In this document: positions 11,560 through 28,085 of the stretch, piece after piece
Layout of the letters: the number at the start of each line of letters is the position of its first letter
How positions within the stretch are numbered: the stretch's first letter is position 1
Assembly: GCA_029204225.1 (NCBI GenBank)
Contig: MU831866.1
Location: forward strand, 35,717-99,716
DNA: 64,000 nt
Origin: Diphasiastrum complanatum
Lineage: Eukaryota > Streptophyta > Lycopodiopsida > Lycopodiales > Lycopodiaceae
Direction: 5' to 3'
Notes under the pieces: generated by a model
What the model was told of the DNA's origin: nothing
Database searches by the model: none
Seen by the model: the letters and a program-made list of their open reading frames with translations, nothing else
Program-made: the position numbers and the translations under genes

Positions 11560-14430
11560 GCACATAGAATGTAGAAATCTTGATCAACCTATGATTTATC
11601 CTCAATCTAATGACTCTTCCCATTTCCTACTTGTTTCGTCATCTTCCCTATTATCTTTGGCAATGTTGCCTTGTTGTTTCACCTTTCTTGCCTTTATGTC
11701 TACTTTCTTCTTGTAACACTCCTTCGATGATGACTCTCCCTTGTCATCATCATCCTTGGATTTCTTGAAAATCCTTTTCCATCCTTTCTGCTTGCCTTCA
11801 GCAAGCAAGGCTTGATCCTCCTATGGGGTTTGCCTTGACTTCACCACTTTGCGGCGCTGCTCTTCCTACAACATGATTCCATGAAAGTCTTCAAATATAG
11901 GCAATCTCTCCCTCGAAGCGATGCCACTCACAAACATCTGTAGCCCTTCTGAGACACCGCTCATACTGGTATGTACCAATTCAACGTCCCTAATTGGTTC
12001 CCCAATTGCCACAAGTTGATCTCTCGGCTCCTTTATCCTGGTGAAGAAAGATCCCATCGATTCGCTTTCTTCCATCCTATTGTGTTCAATTTCGACTTCA
12101 AGAACATGGCTCAAGCTGGATTGCAAGTTTGAAATTGCATTCTAAGAGCATCCCAAGCTTCCCTAGCTATCGTGGCATCACTTATATGGGTGATCACATG
12201 GTCTTTCACTGAAAGATTGATCAAGGACAATGCTCTCTGCGCCTTTTTATCAAAGGCCCTCATGTCACCTGGAGTGGTGTTAGGCCGGACTTCAATACCT
12301 GCTACGATTTCCCATAACTCTTTCTCCATCAGAATGCTCTTCACTTTGAATTTCCAGATGTTGTAGTTAGAAGCCCCATCAAGTTTGCTTGCATCGCCCA
12401 AAATTGCCTCATTGATGTTTGCCATTTCCAAACTGCTTGAAACTTCACCTGTAGGCTAAAAAGTGTATGTTGAAGCCAACCGTGATGTCAAAAATAAAAA
12501 ATAATGACCTGCAATTTTTGGCTTACCAGGCCACCCGCTGCTCTTTCGCCAAATTGAAAGCCAAACTGGCGTCGCTTTCCGTAATGCTTCTTGTCGCCAA
12601 CTCCCAACTACGTGCCTAGTGGAATGGTGAAATCACTTTTGGTGTGCTCTGAACACTTTATCCACAACAATCACTCTGTTTTGGCGTACCGTACTTGTAG
12701 GCACAATTAGGTGCCCTTCGTTTGGAGGCTATAGCCTTTCATTTGGCCAAAATAGGCTAAAGGAGGTGAAAATAAGGGCACTTTGAGTTTTTGAGCTGTT
12801 TTTTCAGTGTGAAGAAACTTCACCCTTCAGAAACTTGGGACCCAACAATTACTTCAGTTTGAAATTTTTTAATGAAGTTGAAATGCACTTTGCACTTCAA
12901 ACCCCTTCTTATGAAGTTCGAGTTAAAATCCAATAGATCCAATGGTTATCTAAAATATGATTGCCTAGATCACTTCTTGGCCAGTCGACTTCAACCGTTG
13001 ATCACAATAGCTCCAGATCCAACGATCATAATCATCCAAGTGCATCAACTTCCCTTCTTGGGATCACTACTCCCTTCCTCACGCTACAGCATTGGCACAA
13101 CTGACCGCGCGTTCTGGCCCGCAACCTCCATCACGCCATCTCCAAGCTTTTCAAACTTCCTTTCAATAAACTATGGCTATGGCAACCAGGCAGATTTCAA
13201 TCCACCTCTCTACACAGTTAGTGGCCGCCCACAACCTCTCCACAAGCTCACAACAATAGCAGGGCGCCCACCATTACGCATTTATAGATCTGAAAAAGGT
13301 TCAGAAACCGGAGAGATTCACCATTGTTTAGCTCAAAATCCTACCTGAGTGAAGAACAACTATTCCTTGGACTTTATGTGATCTTTTTGAGAATTCCTTT
13401 GAGCAGCTACCTATCCCTCTGAGGTCGCCCAACAACAAGCAATCTTCTGCACCAAACTGCTCTTCAAACGGTGTTCGATTGGATTCAAACCAATCACAAA
13501 CACCAAGCAACCCCCCAGAAGAATTTTTTAGCTTCAATCTTTGCTTGCTTTCTGATTCAACCGACAATTCTCTGTCTCTGATTCCTTTTTACAGTTTTGA
13601 GCCGTTCCACAAATCTCCACAGACTCGGTTTTGTGCTTCCTAGCCAACACACCGTCGTGAATTTGCAGCTCTCTGTTCTTGTCCGGTAATTGAAGCCACC
13701 AAGGGCTTTGATACCAAGTTAAGAAAACAGTTTAAAAAACCCAACCGGATCAATCACCACAGCACAACATCAAGTGCAATAAGACAAGACAACATAATCA
13801 CAGACTATACATTCCAACTGATAAGCAAGTACAAAGATAAAGTCTCTAATGCTGATAACCTGATATGAAGAGAATGTAAAAATACTTAGACATCAGATAT
13901 AGTCATACATTTTCTTATAATGATGTTTGCGTAAGAGGAGTGAGAGTTAATTTCATTCAACAAGAATGCAAAGATGTAGAACAGTAGCGAATCCGTATAA
14001 TAATGTTGTAACACAACAATCAGGTCACAATACAATTGCACTGATAAACGCATGATCCTACTTACAGACTCAAATCATTTGCTAAAGTTTTGAATATCTC
14101 TCTCTCTATATAATCACTAACTCTGAGGAGTCAGCTACTAGAAGACCTGTTCTAGTCGTTTGATCTCTGCTGGGGTATCCACATGCTCCACCACTCAATC
14201 GCTCATTTACATATATATAGCAACTGGAAGATCTTGCATTATTCTATTACAAGATTGCTTAACAACTGATTATTTGACTAATTAAAGCAGTTAATATTGG
14301 AGCGTGAAGACGTAGACTGTCTGTACTTGGAATCCTGTGTAAATCTGCAGACGGTCGTCATGACACTCCTTGGCTTTTGGCCTTTGCCTTTGCGTAAAGA
14401 CAACCTTCGCAATTGTCGCCTGTGTGGAAC
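11560..14430 (-). mobile_element. Second Ty1/copia fossil: gag, long leader, primer site and LTR
   Basis: Gag lies at 11602-12431 on the minus strand (GASNYNIWKFKVKSIL, VKDHVITHISDATIAREAWDALR, later SMGSFFTRIKEPRDQLVA) and belongs to a different family from the gag at 11005-11425. About 1.3 kb of leader without a clear gene follows (12432-13705). At 13706-13716 the minus strand reads TGGTATCAAAG, a primer-binding site of the initiator-Met type. Sequence to its right (13717 to about 14430) is the probable 5' LTR, with a TATA-like CTATATATATG near 14210-14222. The pol genes are absent. The element is partial, old and broken, and the LTR limits are approximate. Confidence 0.65.
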
Positions 14431-14617
14431 CCCATGTATTATTGCAGTGTCACATTTTTCGCTTTTGTCGCCTGTCATGAATTGCATGTAAAAATGCAGT
14501 GTCGCATTTTTTGCTTTTGTTGCCTGTCAAAAATTGCATGTAAACATGCAGTGTCCCATTTTCACTTTTGTCGCCTGTCGAGAATTGCATGTAAAAATGC
14601 AGTGTCGCATTTTTGGC
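14408..14617. repeat. 52-bp minisatellite, about four units
   Basis: The core GCAGTGTCGCATTTTT starts at 14444, 14496, 14548 and 14599, giving periods of 52, 52 and 51. Each unit continues with CTTTTGTCGCCTGTC and AATTGCATGTAAA. A weaker leading unit begins near 14408 (TGTCGCCTGTG). The array lies next to or inside the probable LTR of the neighbouring copia fossil. Two overlapping short ORFs across it are by-products of a period that is not a multiple of three. Confidence 0.9.
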
Positions 14618-18401
<3,784 letters not shown>

Positions 18402-18444
18402 TGTCAATCACACATGCGTGGAGCATGTTCCCACATGTGAATAG
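18402..18444 (+). repeat. Short LTR-edge fragment
   Basis: The stretch contains GTGGAGCATGTTCCCACATG, identical to the start of the LTR at 58165-58937. It begins with TG as that LTR does. Only some 40 bases match, so it is a small remnant. It sits next to the poly(A) end of the LINE. Confidence 0.5.
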
Positions 18445-18487
18445 TAGGCCTAGTTGCATAAGTTAATTCATGTCATAAAATAGCTTG

Positions 18488-20036
<1,549 letters not shown>

Positions 20037-21464
20037 AAGTGAAAAGCCCTGAATGGCAAGACACCTTATGAGGTGTGGACAGAATCAAAACCATCACTCA
20101 AACATATTTAAGTGTTTGGATGCATCGTTTTTGCTCAGATATCGGAAGATCTAAGAAGAAAGCTGGATGATAAGTGTAGGAAGACGATCTTCATCAGCTA
20201 TTTTCTAAATCACAAGGCATACAAGCTCTACAATTTGGATACTGAGAAGGCATTCACCAGTAGAGATGTCATTTTTGTGGAAGACCAGTTCATCGACCAC
20301 AAAAAAAAAGCTGTTGATAATTTCGACCCAAGGATCGAGCAACCAAACAATTCCGATCCAAGAATTCAACTGCTAAATAACAATGATGACTCAGACAATG
20401 AGTCAGAGCCTCGACGAGTCAACCCACATCAGAGGAGCGAAGTTCAACCCAGAAGGGTCAAACAGGTCCAGACAGCCTCCATCCAGATTTATGGATGATC
20501 CGACTTGCTACTTTGTGTATGAACCAACCACCGTTTCTCAGGCAATGTGTATTGCTGATGGCGACCAGTGGAAAGCAACGATGGACACCAAATTTGATTT
20601 TCTGATGGAGAATCAAACATGGACACTCACTGAGCTGCCAAAAGACCGGAAACCAATTCCATGCAAATGGATATTCAAGGCAAAGTATGACGCTGAAGGA
20701 AGGCTAAATCGTTACAAGGACAAGCTAGTCGCCAAAGGCTTTTCCCAGATTTCAGATCTGGATTATTCAAAAACCTTCAACCCAATCATCAAAACATGAC
20801 TCAGCCCACTATTGTCTTGGAATCCAAATCCAACGAGATCGACCCAACAAACTAATATTTATCAATCAGCAATGATATCTCAACAACGTGTTGGAAAAGT
20901 ATGGAATGGCCAACTGCAAACCAAGTCACTTTCCACTCGACCCTGGACTAAATTTATCAAAGAAATGGTCTCCTCAAACTGAGGCAGAAAAGGAGGAGAT
21001 GAACTGCTACCCGTTTCAATCCATCATCGGCTCATTGATGTACGCAATGATCAACATGCGACCAGACCTTGCATATTCAATCAGTGCACTCAGCCAGTTC
21101 TTGTCAAATCTAGGCTTAACTCATTGGAAGACACTAACAAAGGTCATGAAGTACATCTTAGCAACGAAAACTCTCAACATTTGCTAGGAAAGTAGCCACA
21201 CTGCCAACATCCTTGAAGCCTACACAGATGCGGAATGGGAAGGAGATGTCGACACCAAAAAATCAACTTCAGGATTTGTATTTTTATACAACCAAGGCCC
21301 AATCTCATGGAACAGCTGGAAGCAGACCTTAGTTGCATTATTATCAACGGAATCCGAATACATAACTACCATAAATGCAACCAAAAAGGCTATTTGGCTA
21401 TGGAAATTGCTTGCAGACCTCAACCTTGCACAACCACTTCGGCCAGAATGCCTTAGAAACCATT

Positions 21465-21845
21465 ATTAAGGCACCTTCACCTTTTTCGCCCCTTCACAAA
21501 AAAAGTGACAAAGTGGTGAGAATGCCTTAGAAACCATTTTTAAGACACCTTCGGCTTTTCGATTTTTTCGCTGCCTTTAGTCTAAGGCACCTTTGGCATT
21601 TTTTATGCCTTTAGTCTAAGACACCTTCTACTTTTTCGATGTCTTTAGTCTAAGGCACCTTCGCCTTCTTCGCTGCCTTTAGTCCAAGGCACTTTTCAGC
21701 TTTTTTGTCTTCTTCGCTGCCTTAAATCTAAGGGCACCTTCAGGATTTACATACCTCAAGTCTAAGGACGCTTTCAGAATTTTCATACCTTCAGTCTAAT
21801 GGCACCTTCAAATTTTTCGGGTTTTTTGGGTTTTTTCATTTTTGC
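21465..21845 (+). repeat. Degenerate minisatellite, unit about 45-50 bp
   Basis: The phrase TTTAGTCTAAGGCACCTTC recurs about six or seven times in slightly changed form, with spacers such as GCCTTTTTCGATG. The units are imperfect and of variable length. The array lies between the RNase H end of the copia fossil and its 3' LTR. Confidence 0.85.
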
Positions 21846-21889
21846 TACATTGGCAGACCGACGTCGCCAACTTATCATCAACCCTAAAA

Positions 21890-22298
21890 CAGTTGGAGAA
21901 ACAAATATCCTAAGGGCGGTTACCAACTTTGTACATATGCAAAACTGGTGTAAATGGTAGTTAAGGCATAAGATATTTTTCTCTCGACACTTGTAAATAT
22001 ATATACTAGCTGAATCAAGCTATGTAAGTGTTAATTGAATTTCTCTTTCAATCAGATTTTTTTTGTAGCCAGCGTTATCACGCTCAGCAAGCTGAAGTTA
22101 TTACTTCAAGCGATTGTACTCACTGTTGATATTAATCAGAGTGCAATTTTTGTCTCAGTACTACGATGTTCATTTGCGCAGTCTGTATGAATCATTCTAC
22201 TTGAATATTTCTGCTGCTAACTATTGCGTTTCCGTTCCTACACGCCGTGCTCAAAGCATCGAGCTTCCGCTGTCACTCATGCCCATGGTTTTATGACA
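21890..22298 (+). repeat. LTR of family X (3' LTR of the nested copia)
   Basis: Contains CACGCTCAGCAAGCTGAAG followed by TTATTACTTCAAGC and GTTGATATTAATCAGAGTGC, and ends in TTTATGACA. The same blocks occur at 27825-28085 (+) and, reverse-complemented, at 41240-41600. The left limit near 21890 is approximate. Confidence 0.7.
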
Positions 22299-23515
22299 AG
22301 AAGAACATTCAGGCCAAGCTCGAGGCACCAGTGAGGAGTATCATCATGGAAGAGGACAATGAGATCAGATTTTTTGAAATTAATCAAAGAGTCAGAGACA
22401 AAGTAGAAGCATTTTAGTTCTTGGAGAAGAAAGGAGGCAGAAGGCTGGTGTAGTTCAATGATATAAGCAAGGTCATCTGCAAAAAGTTTCTGAGAGGTAC
22501 ATTACGAAAGACAAAAGGACGAAAGGTAGGCAGAGAGTTAAGTTTATGGAGGTGGAAGATCAAAGGTTCAGTAGCAATAACAAAGAGGTAGGGGAAAGGG
22601 GACAACCTTGTCTTATACCACATCTAATAGGGAAAGATGAGGAAAGCACTCCCTGAAAAAGAATGGTGGAAGATGCAGAGGAAAAAAGAGCACAAATAAG
22701 ATTGAGAAGATAGTTGGGAAGGTTGAAAGCAGAGCAACAAGAAAGAAGAAAATTCCAGCTAATTCGATCGAAAGCTTTGTCAAAATCGATCTTGGTCACA
22801 AGAGCAGGGTTATTGAACCAAAGAGAAGAGTCGATTGCAGACCAAACATTCAATATGTTATCAAAAATAGATCAGTCATTGATAAAACCAGATTGACTTT
22901 TGGAGAGGTAGGAAGGGAGAAGAGGGGCAACCCTTTTGGCAATGGCTTTCACGATAATTTTGTAGGAAGTGTTGAGCATTATAAGAGGATGGTAATCAGA
23001 GTGCATGGAAGGAGATGCAACTTTTGGGATCAGTTTGATGAGGCCCTCAAAAAAGGAGGAAGGAATGGAGTCTGAAGATAACGCAATGTTAATGGCAACA
23101 AGAGAAGAGAGGCCGGCCAAATCCCAATGTGCCAAGAAGAAGTCAGGAGTAACGTTGTCAGGGCCAAGAGTTTTGTCTCTATGGAGGGTCTTAAGCACAA
23201 CAAAAATGTCATCTTGTGACAGAGGAGAAGAGAGAGAGGTGGAGTCGTCAGACGAGAGAGGAGAGGGAAAATAGCAATAAAGCGAGATGTCTATCATTGA
23301 TAGAGGAATGGTAGGCAAAATGGGATTAAATAGAATGGAGAAGTGAAGGAAGAAGGAATTGCAAATGAATTCAGGAGAAGACAGGGGAACACCATCAACC
23401 ACAAGGACACAAGAGTCTTCTCTCATGTGTTGAGATTTGAGCTTTCTGAAGAATGGCATGGCATGGTTTATAATTAGCAAAATGAGTGGCCACTGAAGCT
23501 CACACAATGTTTACT
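22299..23515 (-). mobile_element. L1-type LINE, RT core (5' part)
   Basis: The minus strand encodes the plant L1 ORF2 region before and within the reverse transcriptase. Open 22872-23507 has FFRKLKSQHMREDSCVLVVD, LKTLHRDKTLGPDNV and LIPKVASPSMHSDYHPL. Then follow TKIDFDKAFDRISWNF and IRQGCPLSP (22560-22853) and the catalytic box FADD at 22472-22483. Frame changes separate these pieces. The endonuclease domain expected further 5' is absent and sequence beyond 23515 is unrelated, so the LINE is 5'-truncated. The 3' continuation is at 18488-20036. Confidence 0.88.
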
Positions 23516-23661
23516 TCTCATACATGTAGAGTTTCCAATGAGCAGTAGGTATAAATGAGTATATTCAATGGGGTTTGGGTTTGGTTATGTTAGCACTAAC
23601 TGGTAAAACTAACTGGAGGTGGGAAACCAATACATTTCATTTACTTACCTCTCATTCCATA

Positions 23662-23704
<43 letters not shown>

Positions 23705-24310
23705 TTATCAAAACCAAACCATAACTACCTCTTTTCACAATGGTCTTCAATCATATTTCATTTTTTGCTTACACACTACCTCTCATCCTCTCTCTCTTTC
23801 CCTTACAATATCTCTAAACCAAAAGAACCAAAAAAATTAAAACAAAACTAAAGACAAACCAAAAATCAGAAGATACCAACCTACAAGGAGAGTAGAAGGC
23901 AAGGAGGGTTGAAGGCAAGGAGAGTACCACAAGAAGACACCACAAACGCTCAAGAAGTCGCTCCCCAAGTTGCCAAACTCGCACCAACGATACCTGCAAA
24001 TTGAATACAAAAATGAGCTTCACGGGAGAGGAAACTGAAAACATTGTCGATTTTTGATAGATATAGTTATCCATCGGAATCCGACATCCCTGTCAATAAG
24101 TACACACGTCCAATTGCCGAGGCCATTGATCATTGACAGACAGATAACTAAATGTGTTGGATTTTGACATCCACGTCACATGCCACCTCCCAAAACGGCT
24201 GCAACATTGGATGCCATGTGGCTGCCACATTGGATGTTGATTTTCGACGACCAATTTATTTGTCGAACTTTGACAACTAATTTTATGTAGTGGGTCAAAA
24301 TCATTAAACA
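23120..24310. repeat. Duplicated block, copy 1 (LINE + CA tract + CACTA-like end)
   Basis: About 1,191 bases match 25488-26680 (about 1,193 bases) nearly base for base. The match covers the LINE part from AATCCCAATGTGCC, the CA tract, the pyrimidine-rich segment around 23770, and the GTCGATTTT...TTTTATGTAGTGGG end. The match stops on both sides inside recognisable sequence. Confidence 0.92.
23663..23702. repeat. (CA)20 microsatellite
   Basis: An uninterrupted CA run inside the duplicated block. The equivalent tract in the other copy is at 26031-26070 with the same length. Confidence 0.95.
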
Positions 24311-24407
24311 GTCAAAATCATTTTATGTAGTGGGTCAAAATCATTAAAACCAATTTATTTGTCGAACGTGACAACTAATTTGACAGGTCCTTCTCTTTTA
24401 TGTAGTG
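24050..24407 (-). mobile_element. CACTA-like terminal region with three end copies
   Basis: Reading the minus strand, the sequence ending at 24292 starts CACTACATAAAATTAGTTG and continues with subterminal words such as GTCAAAATCC and GACATCC. This is typical of CACTA transposon ends. Further copies of the terminal word TTTTATGTAGTGGG end at 24332 and 24407, so three ends are packed within about 120 bases. No matching CACTA left end was found at a reasonable distance. It may be a non-autonomous element or scrambled ends. Confidence 0.5.
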
Positions 24408-24638
24408 GGTTTAATTTCTAGCCTATCCTCAACCCAAGATCCAAGCAATCTAGCATCAAGGAGATGAAGTTAGTTGTCACACGTAGGTTCGTTCCCATGA
24501 GAGCGATAGCATATCTCAGAATTCAGCATGTATGGAAGATCCACATCCAACTTTAACATCCATTAACCCTAAGCATTAACACTACACAATTAACACTACA
24601 TCCATTAACCCTATGATCCACAATGAGATAGGTACTTG

Positions 24639-25460
<822 letters not shown>

Positions 25461-25487
25461 AAATCATTAAACAGTTTATTTGGTCAA

Positions 25488-26029
25488 AATCCCAATGTGC
25501 CAGGAAGAAGTCAGGAGTGACGTCGTTAGGGCCAGGAGTTTTGTCTCTATGGAGGGTTTTAAGCACAACAAAAATGTCATCTTGTGGCAGAGGAGAAGAG
25601 AGAGAGGTGGAGTCGTCAGACAAGAGAGGAGAGGGAAAATAGCAATAAAGCGAGATGTTTGTCATTGATAGAGGAATGGTAGGCAAAATGGGATTAAATA
25701 GAATGGAGAACTGAAGGAAGAAGGAATTGCAAATGAATTCAGGAGAAGACAGGGGAGCACCATCAACCACAAGCACACAAGAGTCTTCTCTCATGTGTTG
25801 AGATTTGAGCTTTCTGAAGAATGGCATGGCATGGTTTATAAGTAGCAAAATGAGTGGCCACTGAAGCTCACGCAATGTTTACTTCTCATACATGTAGAGT
25901 TTCCAATGAGCAGTAGGTATAAATGAGTATATTCAATGGGGCTTGGGTTTGGTTATGTTAGCACTAACTGGTAAAACTAACTGGAGGTGGGAAAACAATA
26001 CATCTCATTTACTTACCTCTCATTCCATA

Positions 26030-26071
<42 letters not shown>

Positions 26072-26680
26072 TCTCAAAACCAAACCATAACTACCTCTTT
26101 TCACAATGGTCTCCAATCATATTTCATTTTTTGCTTACACGCTACCTCTCATCCTCTCTCTCTTTCCCTCACAATATCTCTAAACCAAAAGAACCTAAAA
26201 AATCAAAACAAAACTAAAGACAAACCAAAAATCAGAAGATACCAACCTACAAGGAGAGTAGAAGGCAAGGAGGGTTGAAGGCAAGGTGAGTACCACAAGA
26301 AGACACCACAAACGCTCAAGAAGTCGCTCCCCAAGTCGCCAAACTCGCACCAACGATACCTGCAAATTAAATACAAAAATGAGCTTCGCGGGAGAGGAAA
26401 CTAAAAACATTGTCGATTTTTCGATAGATATAGTTATCCATCGGAATCCGACATCCCTGTCAATAAGTACACACGTCAAATTGCCGAGGCCATGGATCAT
26501 TGACATGAATGTCAAAATCCGACAGATAACTAAATGCGTCAGATTTTGACATCCACGTCATATGCCACCTCGCAAAACGGCTGCCATGTGGCTGCCACAT
26601 TGGATGTCGATTTTCGACGACCAATTTATTTGTCGAACTTTGACAACTAATTTTATGTAGTGGGTCAAAATCATTAAACA
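25488..26680. repeat. Duplicated block, copy 2
   Basis: Counterpart of 23120-24310, with LINE sequence (minus strand, 25488-25880), the CA tract and the CACTA-like end at 26662. A 23-base sequence beginning AAATCATTAAACAG and ending GTTTATTTGG flanks it as a direct repeat (25461-25483 and 26668-26690). The LINE part has one long open stretch, 25324-25875 minus, that runs through the junction into unrelated sequence and is not a real gene. Confidence 0.9.
26031..26070. repeat. (CA)20 microsatellite
   Basis: An uninterrupted CA run within the second duplicated block. Confidence 0.95.
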
Positions 26681-26690
26681 GTTTATTTGG

Positions 26691-27822
26691 AAGTGACAAG
26701 GAATACATTCCTACAAATATGTATATATTGCTTTCTCATACCAACCCATTTGAATAGCTTTCGGATGGTTTAATATGTCTTCAAATTCCACTATGCCCAG
26801 CACTTGGAGATGAGTGTAGCTCATATGATACTTGCGGAATGAGCTTGGATTTAGGAGCAAGCACAACTCTAAAATTGTCATACAACAATATTTGTCCTTG
26901 CTTCTTATAACGAGGATGAACATTTGAATTAGATTCTTGCAATTCCTCCCAAATCTCCTTTAAATCTGGATCCTCCATGTGCTCTGCTTGAATGTCTTTT
27001 ATCCAATCTACACTTAATGCAGTTATTGCGAAAACTGTGCCAAATCTCAAATTTGACCACAACATTATGTCCTCTTCTATTAAAGGATGATCCAAAATTT
27101 CATTTTGATGTTTCGCCAAGTATGCCGCATATTCCTCTATAGATTCTGAAGATGCATTCATCTGTAAAGACCATATTTTTGATAGCGCATCTGCAACTAC
27201 ATTGTCCTTTCCTTTAGAATATTCAATGTTAAAATCATAAGATTCAACCTGTGGCAACCATCTCTTTTGCTTATCATTCAATTGCTTTTGGCTCAAGAAA
27301 TATTACAAACTATGATGGTCACTTTTAATCAAAAATTTAGAACCATATAAATAGTGTCGCCATTTCTTGAGGGCATGCACAACTGCCAATATCTCCTTAT
27401 CATGAGTAGGATATGACTCTTCCTTGTCAGTGAGTTTCCTACTTTCATAGGCGATGGCTCCATCCGATTGACTCAAAATAGCTCCCAACCTTGTGCCACT
27501 AGCGTCCACTATAACCATGAAAGGTAAGTTGAAGTTGGGTTGCACTATTAGAGGAGCCGTTACCAACGATTCCTTAAAGCTTCAAAAGCCATCTGAGTTT
27601 TCTCATTCCATTCAAACGTATCCTTTCTCAGAAGATGGGTAAGCGGTGCTGCCACTTTTGAAAAGTCCTGAATGAATATTCTATAATAGGATGCTAAACC
27701 CAAGAATCCTCTCATTTCTCTGATGCTGTTAGGCAAATTCCAATTCTTGATTGCCTCAATCTTCTTCTGGTCCACCTTGATTCCCTCCTTGGACACAATG
27801 TGTCCCAAGTATTCCACCTCAT
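26691..27822 (-). mobile_element. Ty3/gypsy fossil, RT end, RNase H and integrase start
   Basis: From right to left the minus strand reads EYLGHIVSKEGIKVDQKK and RGFLGLASYYRIFIQDFS (RT end). RNase H follows (VDASGTRLGAILSQ, YPTHDKEILAVVHALKKWRH, FLIKSDHHSL, then QKRWLPQVESYDFNIEY and DNVVADALSK). The HHCC-type integrase zinc region follows (SPSAGHSGI, then KAIYTYLQECIPC). The order and spacing are canonical for gypsy. Gag, protease, early RT and the integrase core are not seen. It is partial with about three or four breaks. Its right edge abuts LTR family X. Confidence 0.9.
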
Positions 27823-27824
27823 CT

Positions 27825-28085
27825 CAATTCTTTTCCAATTAGAGTTATCTATAGCCAGCATTATCACGCTCAGCAAGCTGAAGTTATTACTTCAAGCTAT
27901 TGTACTCATTGTTGATATTGATCAGTGCAATTTTTGTCCCACTATTGCGTCGTTCCTTTGCACATTTTGTATGAATTATTCAACTTGAATAATTCTACGG
28001 CTAACTGTTGCGTTTCCGTTTCTGCACACCATGCTCAATCCTCGAGCTTCCGCTGTCGCTCATGCCCACACGCAATTTTATGACA
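27825..28085 (+). repeat. LTR of family X, immediately before a copia primer site
   Basis: Shares CACGCTCAGCAAGCTGAAG, GCGTTTCCGTTTCTGCACAC-like and TTTTATGACA blocks with 21890-22298. It ends directly at the primer site TGGTATCAGAG (28086-28096), which makes it a 5' LTR. Its left part is missing next to the gypsy fossil. Confidence 0.75.

Larger units (their letters stand above)
20037..22298 (+). mobile_element. Ty1/copia fossil inserted in the LINE
   Basis: The + strand begins abruptly with NGKTPYEVWTESKPSLKH (integrase end). It continues with RRKLDDKCRKTIFISY and AFTSRDVIFVEDQ, then RT parts (WKATMDTKFDFLMENQTW, PCKWIFKAKYDAEG, LVAKGFSQ), then YGMANCKPSHFPLDPG and GSLMYAMINMRPDLAYS. RNase H is present (TDAEWEGDVDTKKSTSG, LLSTESEYI). 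After a 3' repeat region an LTR-like end closes it at 22298. LINE sequence lies on both sides on the other strand, so this is a nested insertion. It is incomplete and old, with roughly five or more breaks. Confidence 0.85.

Noticed and set aside
12872-13348. 158-residue + strand ORF
   Set aside because: Composition is ordinary non-coding, no domain is recognisable, and it lies antisense in the long leader of a minus-strand copia fossil.
14408-14617. CRISPR-like array from evenly spaced repeats
   Set aside because: The units are contiguous tandem copies without unique spacers, in a plant nuclear context.
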